Part shown: positions 8,029-15,957 of the stretch, piece by piece
Layout: the number at the start of each line of letters is the position of its first letter
Numbering within the stretch: the first letter of the stretch is position 1
Assembly (NCBI GenBank): GCA_964410645.1
Contig: CAYPHV010000009.1
Coordinates: 1 to 38,672 of the forward strand
Reading direction: 5' to 3'
Length of the DNA: 38,672 nucleotides
DNA from: JALTBU01 sp964410645
GTDB lineage: Bacteria > Campylobacterota > Campylobacteria > Campylobacterales > Nautiliaceae
Translations under genes and position numbers: made by a program
Notes under the pieces: generated by a model
What the model saw: only the letters and a program-made list of their open reading frames with translations
Databases searched by the model: none
Told to the model about the DNA's origin: nothing

Positions 8029-8760
8029 ATGAAAAAATTACTTATATTGGCAGGCGTATTTTTATTTGGTTATACAGCCAGGGTTTTACCTTTTGAAACA
8101 TATAATATAAAAGCAAATGCAGGCGGAGAAGTTGTGAAAACATGTAAGAATTTAGAAGCCAAAAATATAAAAAACAGGTTAATAGTCAAATTAGACGATA
8201 ATCAAGAGCGTATAGAATTAAATAATACTATAAGCCAAATTAATATTTTAACAGAGGAAATTAAAAATCAAAAAGAAATAGTGAAATTAAAAAAAGATAC
8301 ATATAACAGATATAAAAAATTAAGTACAAAATCAAAAGATGAAAAAAATATGAAATATTATGATTTTATAGGTGCAGAAAACCAATTATTGGCTTTAAAA
8401 TCGAATTTGAGTAATTTAATTTCACAAAAAAATAAACTTTTGGATATTATTAATAGAAAAAATATAAAATTCAGCGGGTATTTAAGCGAAATAACGGTTT
8501 CAAAAGATGGTTATGCAGCTCCTGGGATGATAATTGCAAAAGGTTTTGATATTTCAAAAGAAAAATTATACATATATGTTCCAGTTGATAATACTGAAAA
8601 TATAAACAATAAAAAAGTATATATAAACAATAAAATAAGTAAATTTAAAATCTATAAAATTTGGAAAACGCCCGATAGTAAATATATTACAAGTTATAAG
8701 GTTGAATTAACAGGCAGGGGCTTAAAATTTGGCAATGTAGTAAATGTAAGCTTTCATTAA
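8029..8760 (+). CDS. Exported coiled-coil protein, HlyD/membrane-fusion-protein-like (function unknown)
   Basis: I do not recognise a specific family. Visible features are an N-terminal Sec signal or anchor (MKKLLILAGVFLFGYTARVLPF, residues about 1-20, cleavage uncertain), then a short half-barrel-like segment (IKANAGGEVVK, then KNRLIVKLDDNQERIELNN). A long Lys/Glu/Asn-rich helical stretch with heptad character follows (about 60-150). A second beta-rich half (KFSGYLSEITVSKDGYAAPGMII, about 154-176, and YIYVPVDNT) completes the pattern. Half-lipoyl, helical hairpin, half-lipoyl is the architecture of periplasmic adaptor (HlyD) proteins, here in compact form (243 residues against 300-400). It follows the MlaF-like ATPase gene by 22 bases with its own AAAGGA ribosome site. 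An envelope adaptor for that ATPase is an inference. Confidence 0.6.
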   Translation: MKKLLILAGVFLFGYTARVLPFETYNIKANAGGEVVKTCKNLEAKNIKNRLIVKLDDNQERIELNNTISQINILTEEIKNQKEIVKLKKDTYNRYKKLSTKSKDEKNMKYYDFIGAENQLLALKSNLSNLISQKNKLLDIINRKNIKFSGYLSEITVSKDGYAAPGMIIAKGFDISKEKLYIYVPVDNTENINNKKVYINNKISKFKIYKIWKTPDSKYITSYKVELTGRGLKFGNVVNVSFH

Positions 8761-8972
8761 AATAATGTTGGATATTTATTTGTCGCTTTGTAAATATAAA
8801 TGTCGCTGATTATTTCACCGATTTCGTCAATATTTAAATAATCAGGGAATTCATATTCTATTCCCCATTCATTATAAAAGATGGCTTTTTCACCTTTTAT
8901 CTCCTCAAAAGTGATAATTTCATCGTTATAAAACAATTTTGTTCCCTTTTTTAATTCATATACTTTTTTCAT
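8757..8972 (-). CDS. Small protein of unknown function, translationally coupled to dapE
   Basis: A 71-residue acidic, aromatic-rich protein with no signal peptide and no motif that I recognise. It contains two short strand-like repeats around FYNDEIITFEEIKGEKAIFYNEWG and an acidic C-terminal half. ATG 8972 overlaps the dapE stop as ATGA (the last four bases of dapE), with GGA six bases upstream. An in-frame ATG at 8978 would add only Met-Ala. The close coupling and the coding-like composition support a real gene. Its 3' end overlaps the convergent HlyD-like gene by 4 bases. Function cannot be inferred beyond probable co-expression with dapE. Confidence 0.6.
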   Translation of the reverse strand: MKKVYELKKGTKLFYNDEIITFEEIKGEKAIFYNEWGIEYEFPDYLNIDEIGEIISDIYIYKATNKYPTLF

Positions 8973-10066
8973 TGCCATTCCTTAATAATATTTGTGAATA
9001 TTTCTGATAATTTTTCTACTTCTTCTTCGGTTGTTTTTTCATTAGGGGCATGAATGGTATCATTTCTTACACCAAATTCAGCAACTTTTGTTCCGCTTTT
9101 GGCAAAAAATCTTGCATCGCTCGTTCCACCTGCGGTTGAATATTCAGGTGTGATATTTGTAATCTTTTGTATAGATCTGTTTAAAATTTTTATTATTTTG
9201 GTGTTTGGATCGGTAATGAAAGGTTCAGCGCTTTGTTTAAGTTCAAGCGTATAATTTAGACCTTCAAATTTTTTTTCGATGAATTTTTTAATTTTTTCTT
9301 TTGATGTATGTGTATTGTTTCGGACGTTAAACATTATTTTAAGTTTTCCTGGAGTTACATTTGTAACTTCCATACCGCCTCTTATATCGGTAATTACCAA
9401 TTTACTGGGGGCAAAAAATTCATCGCCTTTATCCAAATCCACACCTGCAATACCTGGTAAAATTTTGGCTGTTTGATGAATTGGATTGACGGATTTTTCC
9501 GGATATGCTGCATGCCCCTGTTTTCCTAAAATTTTAATAATTCCGTTTATGCTCCCGCGTCTGCCAATTTTTATAGTATCACCAAATTTTTTTTCACATG
9601 TCGGTTCCGCTACAATTGCGAAATCCGGAATTAAATTTTTTTCTTTTAAAATTTCCAACATATATTTTGTGCCCCAAATAGCATCTCCTTCTTCGTCGCT
9701 TGTAATAAGCAAAGACAGGGTGCCGTTAAAATGTTTTGTATTTTTAAGGGCGTATAAAAAAGCCGCATCTCCGCTTTTCATATCCTGTGCTCCTCTTGCG
9801 TATATAAATCCGTTTTTTTGGACAGGGTTAAAAGGGTCGCTTTTCCAGCCGTCTCCCGGCGGCACTACGTCTATATGCCCTGCAAAGCAAAGATGATCAC
9901 CAACACCAAATTTTTTGTATAAAAAGAGGTTTTTTACGCCTTTTTGTTCGCTTTTTATTGCTTCAAAATCGTTTAAATAATTTTTTATAAATTCTATTGC
10001 GCCGTCATCGTTTGGCGTTATGGATTTGAAAGATAACAACTTTTTAAATAAATCTATCAGTTTCAT
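8969..10066 (-). CDS. dapE: Succinyl-diaminopimelate desuccinylase
   Basis: M20-family di-zinc hydrolase that removes succinate from N-succinyl-LL-2,6-diaminopimelate in the lysine/meso-DAP branch feeding peptidoglycan synthesis. Visible in order: metal ligand region FAGHIDVVPPGDGW (about 61-74) with catalytic Asp two residues after His; GAQDMKSGDAA with the bridging Asp; TSDEEGDAIWGT with the general-base Glu pair; EPT; the dimerisation-domain start RRGSINGIIKILGKQGHAAYPE; and the C-terminal metal site GVRNDTIHAPNE. The length of 365 residues is normal. AAAGGGG precedes the start. It lies 42 bases downstream of the lipoprotein gene and overlaps the small 71-residue ORF by ATGA. Confidence 0.94.
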   Translation of the reverse strand: MKLIDLFKKLLSFKSITPNDDGAIEFIKNYLNDFEAIKSEQKGVKNLFLYKKFGVGDHLCFAGHIDVVPPGDGWKSDPFNPVQKNGFIYARGAQDMKSGDAAFLYALKNTKHFNGTLSLLITSDEEGDAIWGTKYMLEILKEKNLIPDFAIVAEPTCEKKFGDTIKIGRRGSINGIIKILGKQGHAAYPEKSVNPIHQTAKILPGIAGVDLDKGDEFFAPSKLVITDIRGGMEVTNVTPGKLKIMFNVRNNTHTSKEKIKKFIEKKFEGLNYTLELKQSAEPFITDPNTKIIKILNRSIQKITNITPEYSTAGGTSDARFFAKSGTKVAEFGVRNDTIHAPNEKTTEEEVEKLSEIFTNIIKEWQ

Positions 10067-10108
10067 TTTTCCCCTTTAGGTTTAAATAATAATAAAATAT
10101 AAATTCAA

Positions 10109-10447
10109 TTAATTTATAGGATTTTCATAAAATACATATGTTTCATAATTTGTTAGTTCGAAATATAATTTTTTATTTTCATTCGGGTCTATTTTATAAT
10201 TAAAATTTTTATCAAGATAGCCGTATCCAAACCTGTATGGTCTTGGTTTGTTGTCATCTGTCCCGTGTGCGGTAGTCAGCTTGCCGACTTTGATAAATCT
10301 CATAACAAGTTTACCGCCGTTATATATGTCAATGACTCCGTTAACACCGGTAAAATTTTGAATGGAATGTCCCAATTTATTTTTTTGTTCCTGGGTGCAG
10401 CCTGTAAATACAAAAATTAAAATAATAAAAAATAATATTTTTTTCAT
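10109..10447 (-). CDS. Small putative lipoprotein of unknown function
   Basis: A 112-residue protein with a lipoprotein signal peptide: MKKILFFIILIFVFTGC, lipobox FTGC with the lipidated Cys at residue 17. The mature part is polar and contains a GVNGVIDIYNGGKLVMRF segment and a Lys/Asp/Asn-rich YGYLDKNFNYKIDPNE segment that resembles an Asp-rich loop. I cannot assign a family. It starts with ATG 10447 behind AAAGGAAATCA. A TATAAT -10 on the minus strand lies at 10467-10472. It is probably co-transcribed with dapE. Confidence 0.7.
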   Translation of the reverse strand: MKKILFFIILIFVFTGCTQEQKNKLGHSIQNFTGVNGVIDIYNGGKLVMRFIKVGKLTTAHGTDDNKPRPYRFGYGYLDKNFNYKIDPNENKKLYFELTNYETYVFYENPIN

Positions 10448-10466
10448 TGATTTCCTTTTTTTGTTT

Positions 10467-10472
10467 ATTATA
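10467..10472 (-). promoter_or_regulatory. Putative -10 element of the lipoprotein-dapE unit
   Basis: TATAAT on the minus strand, 20 bases upstream of the lipoprotein ATG (10447), followed by a strong AAAGGAA ribosome site. No clear -35 hexamer. Confidence 0.4.
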
Positions 10473-10539
10473 GCTAATTTTGCTAAAATAATAATTATAT
10501 TGAATTTAAAAAATATTTAAAAAGGTCAGATATTTATAA

Positions 10540-10560
10540 CTTGAGTGAAACAGGCTCATA
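10540..10560 (+). promoter_or_regulatory. Putative HspR-type (HAIR-like) inverted repeat upstream of ligA-clpS-clpA-aat
   Basis: CTTGAGT (10540-10546), seven bases, then GCTCATA (10554-10560). The HspR-associated inverted repeat consensus is CTTGAGT-N7-ACTCAAG; the left arm matches 7/7 and the right 4/7. The core TTGAGTGAAA (10541-10550) is exactly repeated, in inverse orientation, in the operator-like site in front of cbpA-hspR (25721-25730). It ends 4 bases before the -35 of a strong promoter. Confidence 0.5.
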
Positions 10561-10564
10561 ATAA

Positions 10565-10593
10565 TTGACTTTTTTATAAGATTTAGATATAAT
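10565..10593 (+). promoter_or_regulatory. Sigma-70 promoter of the ligA-clpS-clpA-aat operon
   Basis: -35 TTGACT (10565-10570), 17-base spacer, -10 TATAAT (10588-10593), about 45 bases upstream of the ligA ATG. This near-consensus pair is rare in this window, where most promoters show only a -10. A HspR-like inverted repeat lies immediately upstream. Confidence 0.7.
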
Positions 10594-10637
10594 TAACAGT
10601 AAGTAAAAAATATGATAAATTAACAATCAAAGGTAGT

Positions 10638-12683
10638 ATGTTGATCAAAACCCAGGAAGAATATAAAAAAGCGGTTGAATCGCTTAAAAAATATTCATAT
10701 TATTATTATGTTTTGGATAATCCGTTGGTAACGGATGAGGAATATGATAAGTTATACCATATGGTTGAAGAATATGAAAAAATATATCCTAAAAAAACAG
10801 ATCCTGCTTCTCCGACCCAAAGAGTTGGCGATATGGTTTTGGACGAATTTAAAAAAGCAAGGCATTTTACGAAAATGTGGTCAATGGAAGATGTGTTCAG
10901 CGAAAATGAATTTAACGACTGGGTAAATAGAGTTAAAAAATTATTAAAAAATGAAAAATTTACTTTTTATATAGAGCCTAAATTTGACGGCGCCAGTTTG
11001 AATTTAATATATGAAAACGGAAAACTTTCAAGAGCCGAAACAAGGGGGGACGGAGAAATAGGCGAAGACGTAACGCTTAATGCAAGGACAATTCCTTCAA
11101 TTCCCCTTGAAATAAAACATAAGGAATTAATAGAAATAAGAGGCGAGGTTTTAATAGGTAAAAAAGATTTTGAAAAATTAAATGAACAGAGAATAGAAAA
11201 AGGCGAAAATACTTTTGCAAATCCAAGAAATGCAGCGGCCGGCAGTCTTAGACAGCTTAACCCTAAAATCACGGCGCTTAGGCCTTTAATATTTAATCCG
11301 TGGGGTGTGGGATATCCGGTGGAGGTGTTAAATACGAACATCAGTAAAGAAGAGTATGAAGCCAGTAAAAAAAGATATATCGAAAAATTTAAAACATATA
11401 AAAATTTAATGGATTATATATATTCTTTGGGATTCAGAGAGCCTCCCAAAAGAGGGGAATGTAGCGGGGATGATTTGGATTTTATTTATAAAAAATATAA
11501 CGAATTCATTCAAATGAGAGATAAAATTTCAGTAATGTTAGACGGGATGGTAGTAAAAATAAATGAGCTTAATTTATTGGATAATCTTGGCTATACCACA
11601 AAATATCCAAGATGGATGGTTGCTTTCAAATTTCCTGCGATAGAAAAAGAAAGTGTAATAAAAGATATAATCGTTCAAGTGGGAAGGACTGGAGTTTTGA
11701 CTCCTGTCGGAGTGTTGGAACCGGTTGAAATAAGCGGGGTTACGGTGGAAAGGGCGACTTTGCATAATTTTGACGAGATTGAAAGACTTGACGTAAGAAT
11801 AGGCGATCATGTAATAATTATAAGAAGTGGAGATGTTATTCCTAAAATTACAAAAGTTTTGTATCACAAAAGAAAAGGTAATGAAAAAAAAGTTTCCCGT
11901 CCCACACACTGTCCTGTATGCGGAAGCGAAGTACTGGATGAAGGCGCTTTGATTAAGTGTCAAAATCTTTCATGTCCGGCAAGAATCATAAATACAATAA
12001 TATATTTTGCAGGTAAGAACTGTCTTGATATTGACGGGCTTGGAGAAAGTGTCGCAAAACTGCTGTATGAAAACGGATTTGTAAAAGACGTGGTTGATTT
12101 ATTTAAATTAAATATTGATGATTTGGAAAAACTGCCCGGATTTGCAAGGAAAAAAGCTCAAAATCTGGTAAATGCAATAAAAAAAACGAAAGGTATCCAA
12201 TGCTGGAGATTTGTAAATGCACTTGGAATTGAGCATATAGGCGAGGTTGCTAGTAAAAAAATATGTGAAAATTTTGGTGTTGAATTTTATAAACAGGATT
12301 TGGAAAAATTTTATGAAATAGACGGCTTTGGAGTGGAAATGGTAAAATCAATTGCAGAATTTATAAGAGTAAATAAAATAAAAATGGAAAAATTAATAGA
12401 ATATATTAAGCCAAAAAACCCTGAGAAAAAAGCGGTTAAAAATTCCTCTTTTCTTGGTAAAACAGCAGTACTTACGGGTACTATGAAAAAATCAAGGGAA
12501 GAGATAAAAACACTTCTTGAATCTCTTGGGGCGCATATAACCAATTCTGTTTCTAAAAAAACGGATTATGTTATATTTGGAACTAATCCGGGGAATAAAA
12601 TTCAAAAAGCCAGGGAGCTTGGTGTTAAATTATTACCTGAAGAAAAAATGTGGGAAATGATAGGAGAAAAAAATGTCGACTAA
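10638..12683 (+). CDS. ligA: NAD+-dependent DNA ligase LigA
   Basis: Seals nicks during replication and repair using NAD+. Domain order is complete. The N-terminal Ia/nucleotidyltransferase domain has the adenylated lysine K115 in KFDG and an RGE motif (IEIRGEVLIG). The OB fold contains VGRTGVLTPVGVLEPV. A four-cysteine zinc finger uses C425, C428, C441 and C446. A helix-hairpin-helix region (DIDGLGES, LPGFARKKAQNL) and a C-terminal BRCT domain (about 600-678) complete it. The length of 681 residues is typical. The start ATG 10638 follows AAAGGTAGT. It is the first gene of an operon with clpS, clpA and aat, an unusual pairing of an essential replication enzyme with proteolysis genes. Confidence 0.97.
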   Translation: MLIKTQEEYKKAVESLKKYSYYYYVLDNPLVTDEEYDKLYHMVEEYEKIYPKKTDPASPTQRVGDMVLDEFKKARHFTKMWSMEDVFSENEFNDWVNRVKKLLKNEKFTFYIEPKFDGASLNLIYENGKLSRAETRGDGEIGEDVTLNARTIPSIPLEIKHKELIEIRGEVLIGKKDFEKLNEQRIEKGENTFANPRNAAAGSLRQLNPKITALRPLIFNPWGVGYPVEVLNTNISKEEYEASKKRYIEKFKTYKNLMDYIYSLGFREPPKRGECSGDDLDFIYKKYNEFIQMRDKISVMLDGMVVKINELNLLDNLGYTTKYPRWMVAFKFPAIEKESVIKDIIVQVGRTGVLTPVGVLEPVEISGVTVERATLHNFDEIERLDVRIGDHVIIIRSGDVIPKITKVLYHKRKGNEKKVSRPTHCPVCGSEVLDEGALIKCQNLSCPARIINTIIYFAGKNCLDIDGLGESVAKLLYENGFVKDVVDLFKLNIDDLEKLPGFARKKAQNLVNAIKKTKGIQCWRFVNALGIEHIGEVASKKICENFGVEFYKQDLEKFYEIDGFGVEMVKSIAEFIRVNKIKMEKLIEYIKPKNPEKKAVKNSSFLGKTAVLTGTMKKSREEIKTLLESLGAHITNSVSKKTDYVIFGTNPGNKIQKARELGVKLLPEEKMWEMIGEKNVD

Positions 12684-12966
12684 GGTTGTGCAAAAAAATG
12701 ATTTGAAAATTATTACGCCAAAGCTTTACAAAGTAATTTTATTAAATGATGATTATACGACTTTTGATTTTGTTATTGAAATATTAAAAACAGTTTTTAA
12801 AAAAAATGAAGAAGAATCAATAAATTTAACGCTTAAAGTGGATAGGGAAGGAAGTGCGTGTGTAGGTGTGTATCCATATGAAATAGCTCAAATGAAAGTA
12901 GAAAAAGTGCACACACTTTCACGTTCGGCCGGATTTCCGCTAAGAGCAAAAATAGAGGAGGTATAA
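12673..12966 (+). CDS. clpS: ATP-dependent Clp protease adaptor ClpS
   Basis: Adaptor that recognises N-degrons (N-terminal Leu, Phe, Tyr, Trp) and delivers them to ClpAP. After a flexible N-terminal tail the core begins at about residue 18 (YKVILLNDDYTTFDFVI). N25, D26 and D27 correspond to the ligand-binding Asn-Asp-Asp of the family. The C-terminal strand has the expected VGVYPYEIAQMKV segment (the family often has His here). At 97 residues it is normal. Its ATG lies inside the end of ligA (11-base overlap) behind GGAG, and clpA starts one base after its stop, so it is tightly coupled on both sides. Confidence 0.95.
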   Translation: MSTKVVQKNDLKIITPKLYKVILLNDDYTTFDFVIEILKTVFKKNEEESINLTLKVDREGSACVGVYPYEIAQMKVEKVHTLSRSAGFPLRAKIEEV

Positions 12967-12967
12967 A

Positions 12968-15154
12968 ATGAATATAACAGAAAATTTAAGAAAAATATTG
13001 TCAAGTATGATAAATGAAACAAAACGAAGAAAAAATGAGTATATTACCGTTGATCATGCCTTTTATGTTTTATTGAAGCATAAAAGTATAAGGGAAATTT
13101 TGGAAGATATAGGCGTAGATGTGGATTATGTGAGAAGAGGGCTTGATTATTATCTGGATAGATATATGGAAAAAGTTCCAGCTGGAGTTAATCCCGCTGA
13201 AACGCTTGCGTTTCACAGGGCAACAGAAAGAATGGTTTCTCATCTCCAGGGTATCAAAAAATCCGTAGCGGATGAAATTGATTTTTTTATAGCACTTTTG
13301 GAAGATGAAAGCAGTTATACGTCACAGCTTTTAAAGGAATTTGGAATAGAAAAAGTTGAGATTGTAGAATATGTAAGTGAAATAAAAGATATAGAAAAAG
13401 AAATGGAAAATGGAACTGATAAAAAATCGTTTTTAAAAGAATTTACAATGGAATTGACAAAAGAGGCCAAACACTTTGACGATGTTATTGGAAGAAAAAA
13501 AGAAATCAGCAGGGTTATTCAAATATTGGCCAGACGCAAGAAAAACAATCCTATTTTGATTGGGGAAGCCGGAGTTGGGAAAACAGCGATAGTGGAAGGT
13601 CTTGCCAAACAAATATCAAAAAAAGACGTACCTGAAATTTTACAAAATAAAAAGATATTTTCTCTTGATATGGGAAGTCTTGTAGCCGGAACAAAATACA
13701 GAGGAGAATTCGAAAAAAGGCTCAAAGCCATTCTTAAAGAGCTAAAAAAAGAAAAAGAACCTATTTTATTTATAGATGAAATTCATATGATAGTTGGTGC
13801 CGGGGCGGCGGGCGAATCAAAGATGGATGTGGCAAATCTTCTCAAACCGTCTCTTGCAAAAGGAGAAATAAGATGCATAGGGGCGACTACGTATGAAGAA
13901 TATAAAAATTATTTCGAAAAAGACAAAGCCCTTAACAGAAGATTTCAAAAAATTGACATTAAAGAACCAAGTGTTGAAGATACCGTTAAAATTCTAAAAG
14001 GGCTTCAGCCTAAGTATGAAGAGTTTCATAAGGTAAGATATTCCAATGAGGCAATTAAAAGTGCGGCGTTTTTGGCAAAAAAATATTTAAGAGAAAAATT
14101 TTTGCCTGACAGCGCCATTGACCTGATTGATGAAGCGGGTGCCAAGTTTAAGCTTAAAGGCAAAAAACTTGTTACAAAAAGCGATATAGAAAGTATTGTT
14201 GCAAGTATTGCAAATATTCCTAAAGAAAGCACCAATCAAAACGAAGTGGAAAAATTAAAATATTTGGAAGATAATCTGAAAAAAAGAGTATTTGGACAGG
14301 AAAATGCCATAAAGGAACTTACAAAAGTTATCAAAAGAAAAAAAGCAGGGCTTACAAGAGAAGACAAACCGATAGGAAGTTTTTTGTTCGTAGGTCCTAC
14401 AGGTGTTGGTAAAACAGAGATAGCCAGGCAACTTGCAAATATTTTGGGAATTAATTTTACTAGATTTGATATGAGCGAATATCAGGAAAAGCACAGTGTT
14501 TCTAAATTAATAGGTTCTCCTCCGGGATATGTGGGATATGAAAAAGGAGGCATGCTAACTGAAACCATCAGAAAAAATCCTCATACGGTTTTGCTTTTGG
14601 ATGAAATAGAAAAAGCGCATCCGGATATTGTCCAGATTTTGCTTCAGGTTATGGATAGTGCAACACTTAGCGATAATGACGGAAGAAAAGCTGATTTTAG
14701 AAACGTTATTTTGATCATGACAAGTAATTTGGGAGTCGGTGAGGGCAATAAGCCCGGATTTATGCAGGAATTAAGTGAATTTAAAGAAGAGGCGGTTCAT
14801 AGATTTTTTACGCCTGAATTTTTAAACAGGCTTGATGCAATAGTTAGATTTAAGCCTTTGAGCAAAGAAAATATTATAATGGTGGTTGATAAATTTATTA
14901 ATGAATTACAGGAAAAGCTTAACAATAAAAAAGTTAAAATAAATTTAACCAAAAGAGCGAAAGAGGCTCTTGCAAATAAAGGATATTCCCCATCTTTTGG
15001 AGCAAGACCTCTTGCAAGAATTATAGAAGAAAATATAGTCGGACCTTTAAGCGATAAGATTTTATTCGGGGAGCTTAAAAGCGGGGGAGATGTAAAAATC
15101 GATTATATAAAGGATAAGTTTATTTTGAAGAAAAAAAATGATAAAAGTCAGTGA
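12968..15154 (+). CDS. clpA: ATP-dependent Clp protease ATP-binding subunit ClpA
   Basis: Class I Clp/Hsp100 unfoldase that feeds substrates to ClpP. The N-terminal double repeat (about 1-145) binds ClpS. AAA+ module 1 has Walker A GEAGVGKTA (about 199-207), Walker B LFIDEIHMIVGAGA and an arginine-finger region. AAA+ module 2 has Walker A GPTGVGKTE (about 476-484), the pore-loop stretch GSPPGYVGYEKGG, Walker B LLLDEIEKAHP and sensor 2 GARPLAR. There is no long coiled-coil insertion as in ClpB/ClpC. At 728 residues it is slightly shorter than E. coli ClpA (758). The usual ClpP-docking tripeptide IGL/IGF appears to be PGF (596-598). Ribosome site GGAGG precedes the ATG. Confidence 0.95.
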   Translation: MNITENLRKILSSMINETKRRKNEYITVDHAFYVLLKHKSIREILEDIGVDVDYVRRGLDYYLDRYMEKVPAGVNPAETLAFHRATERMVSHLQGIKKSVADEIDFFIALLEDESSYTSQLLKEFGIEKVEIVEYVSEIKDIEKEMENGTDKKSFLKEFTMELTKEAKHFDDVIGRKKEISRVIQILARRKKNNPILIGEAGVGKTAIVEGLAKQISKKDVPEILQNKKIFSLDMGSLVAGTKYRGEFEKRLKAILKELKKEKEPILFIDEIHMIVGAGAAGESKMDVANLLKPSLAKGEIRCIGATTYEEYKNYFEKDKALNRRFQKIDIKEPSVEDTVKILKGLQPKYEEFHKVRYSNEAIKSAAFLAKKYLREKFLPDSAIDLIDEAGAKFKLKGKKLVTKSDIESIVASIANIPKESTNQNEVEKLKYLEDNLKKRVFGQENAIKELTKVIKRKKAGLTREDKPIGSFLFVGPTGVGKTEIARQLANILGINFTRFDMSEYQEKHSVSKLIGSPPGYVGYEKGGMLTETIRKNPHTVLLLDEIEKAHPDIVQILLQVMDSATLSDNDGRKADFRNVILIMTSNLGVGEGNKPGFMQELSEFKEEAVHRFFTPEFLNRLDAIVRFKPLSKENIIMVVDKFINELQEKLNNKKVKINLTKRAKEALANKGYSPSFGARPLARIIEENIVGPLSDKILFGELKSGGDVKIDYIKDKFILKKKNDKSQ

Positions 15155-15827
15155 TTCTCCCCTTCTTTACCTTTTGGACGATTTTGAATTTCCCTCTCCT
15201 TATGAAAAATTCCAAGACGGATTTATAGGGGCAAGTTATGATTTGCACCCCAAAAGAATCCTTGAAGGCTATTCTTTAGGCTTTTTCCCTTGGTATCAGG
15301 ATGAGGAAGGGCTTTTTCATTGGTTTGTTTTGAACGAAAGAATGCTTTTGAAAACCGATGAAGTTAAAATTACAAAAAAACTAAGACAAAAATTAAACAG
15401 CAATAATTGGGACTTTAAAATAAATACCAGATTTGATGAAGTTATAAAACACTGTGCCGATGTAAAAAGAAAAAATGAAGACGGAACGTGGATAAATGAG
15501 CGTTTTATAAAAGCATATACACAATTATATGAACTCGGATTTGCTCTTTCGGTTGAAAGCTATTATAAAGGAAAACTGGTAGGCGGATTTTACGGTGTTG
15601 CAATTAATAAATATTTCAGCGGCGAGAGTATGTTTCATTTAAAAAGTGATGCAAGCAAATTGGCTCTTATATATTTTTGTGATATTTTAAAAAATAATGG
15701 AATAGAATATATAGATTGTCAGGTGCCAAGCGGACATTTGGGCAGTATGGGCGGAAAAATTTATAAAAAAGAAAAATTTATACCGATAATTCAAAAAGCA
15801 AGCGGGAAAATTGATAAAATTAGATAA
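15138..15827 (+). CDS. aat: Leucyl/phenylalanyl-tRNA-protein transferase
   Basis: Transfers Leu or Phe from aminoacyl-tRNA to N-terminal Arg/Lys of proteins, creating N-degrons read by ClpS. The family fingerprints are present: the GYSLGFFPWYQ segment (about 46-56), the NEDGTWINERFIKAY segment and the GNAT-like core GGFYGVAINKYFSGESMFH, then the C-terminal DCQVPSGHLGSMGG motif. The length of 229 residues is normal. It overlaps the clpA 3' end by 17 bases, completing a ClpS-ClpA-Aat N-degron set in one transcription unit. The following spacer 15828-15957 has no clear terminator or RNA gene. Confidence 0.95.
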   Translation: MIKVSDSPLLYLLDDFEFPSPYEKFQDGFIGASYDLHPKRILEGYSLGFFPWYQDEEGLFHWFVLNERMLLKTDEVKITKKLRQKLNSNNWDFKINTRFDEVIKHCADVKRKNEDGTWINERFIKAYTQLYELGFALSVESYYKGKLVGGFYGVAINKYFSGESMFHLKSDASKLALIYFCDILKNNGIEYIDCQVPSGHLGSMGGKIYKKEKFIPIIQKASGKIDKIR

Positions 15828-15957
15828 AAATAAAAAACGGTATTGAATGCATACAGGGATATTTTTATTCAAAACTAATACCTGCAAATAAAATAGAAGA
15901 AAAATATTTTAACATATGATTGTTAGTAAAAATATTATATTTTGAAAAGGGGCCAAA

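Noticed and set aside
9486..9896. 136-codon plus-strand ORF inside dapE
   Set aside because: Antisense shadow of a highly conserved M20 peptidase; no ribosome site and no family resemblance.
15828..15957. GGTATT...AATACC inverted ends in the spacer before the Y-family polymerase
   Set aside because: The arms are only 6 bases with a loop over 30 bases and no T-run; not a convincing terminator or RNA.
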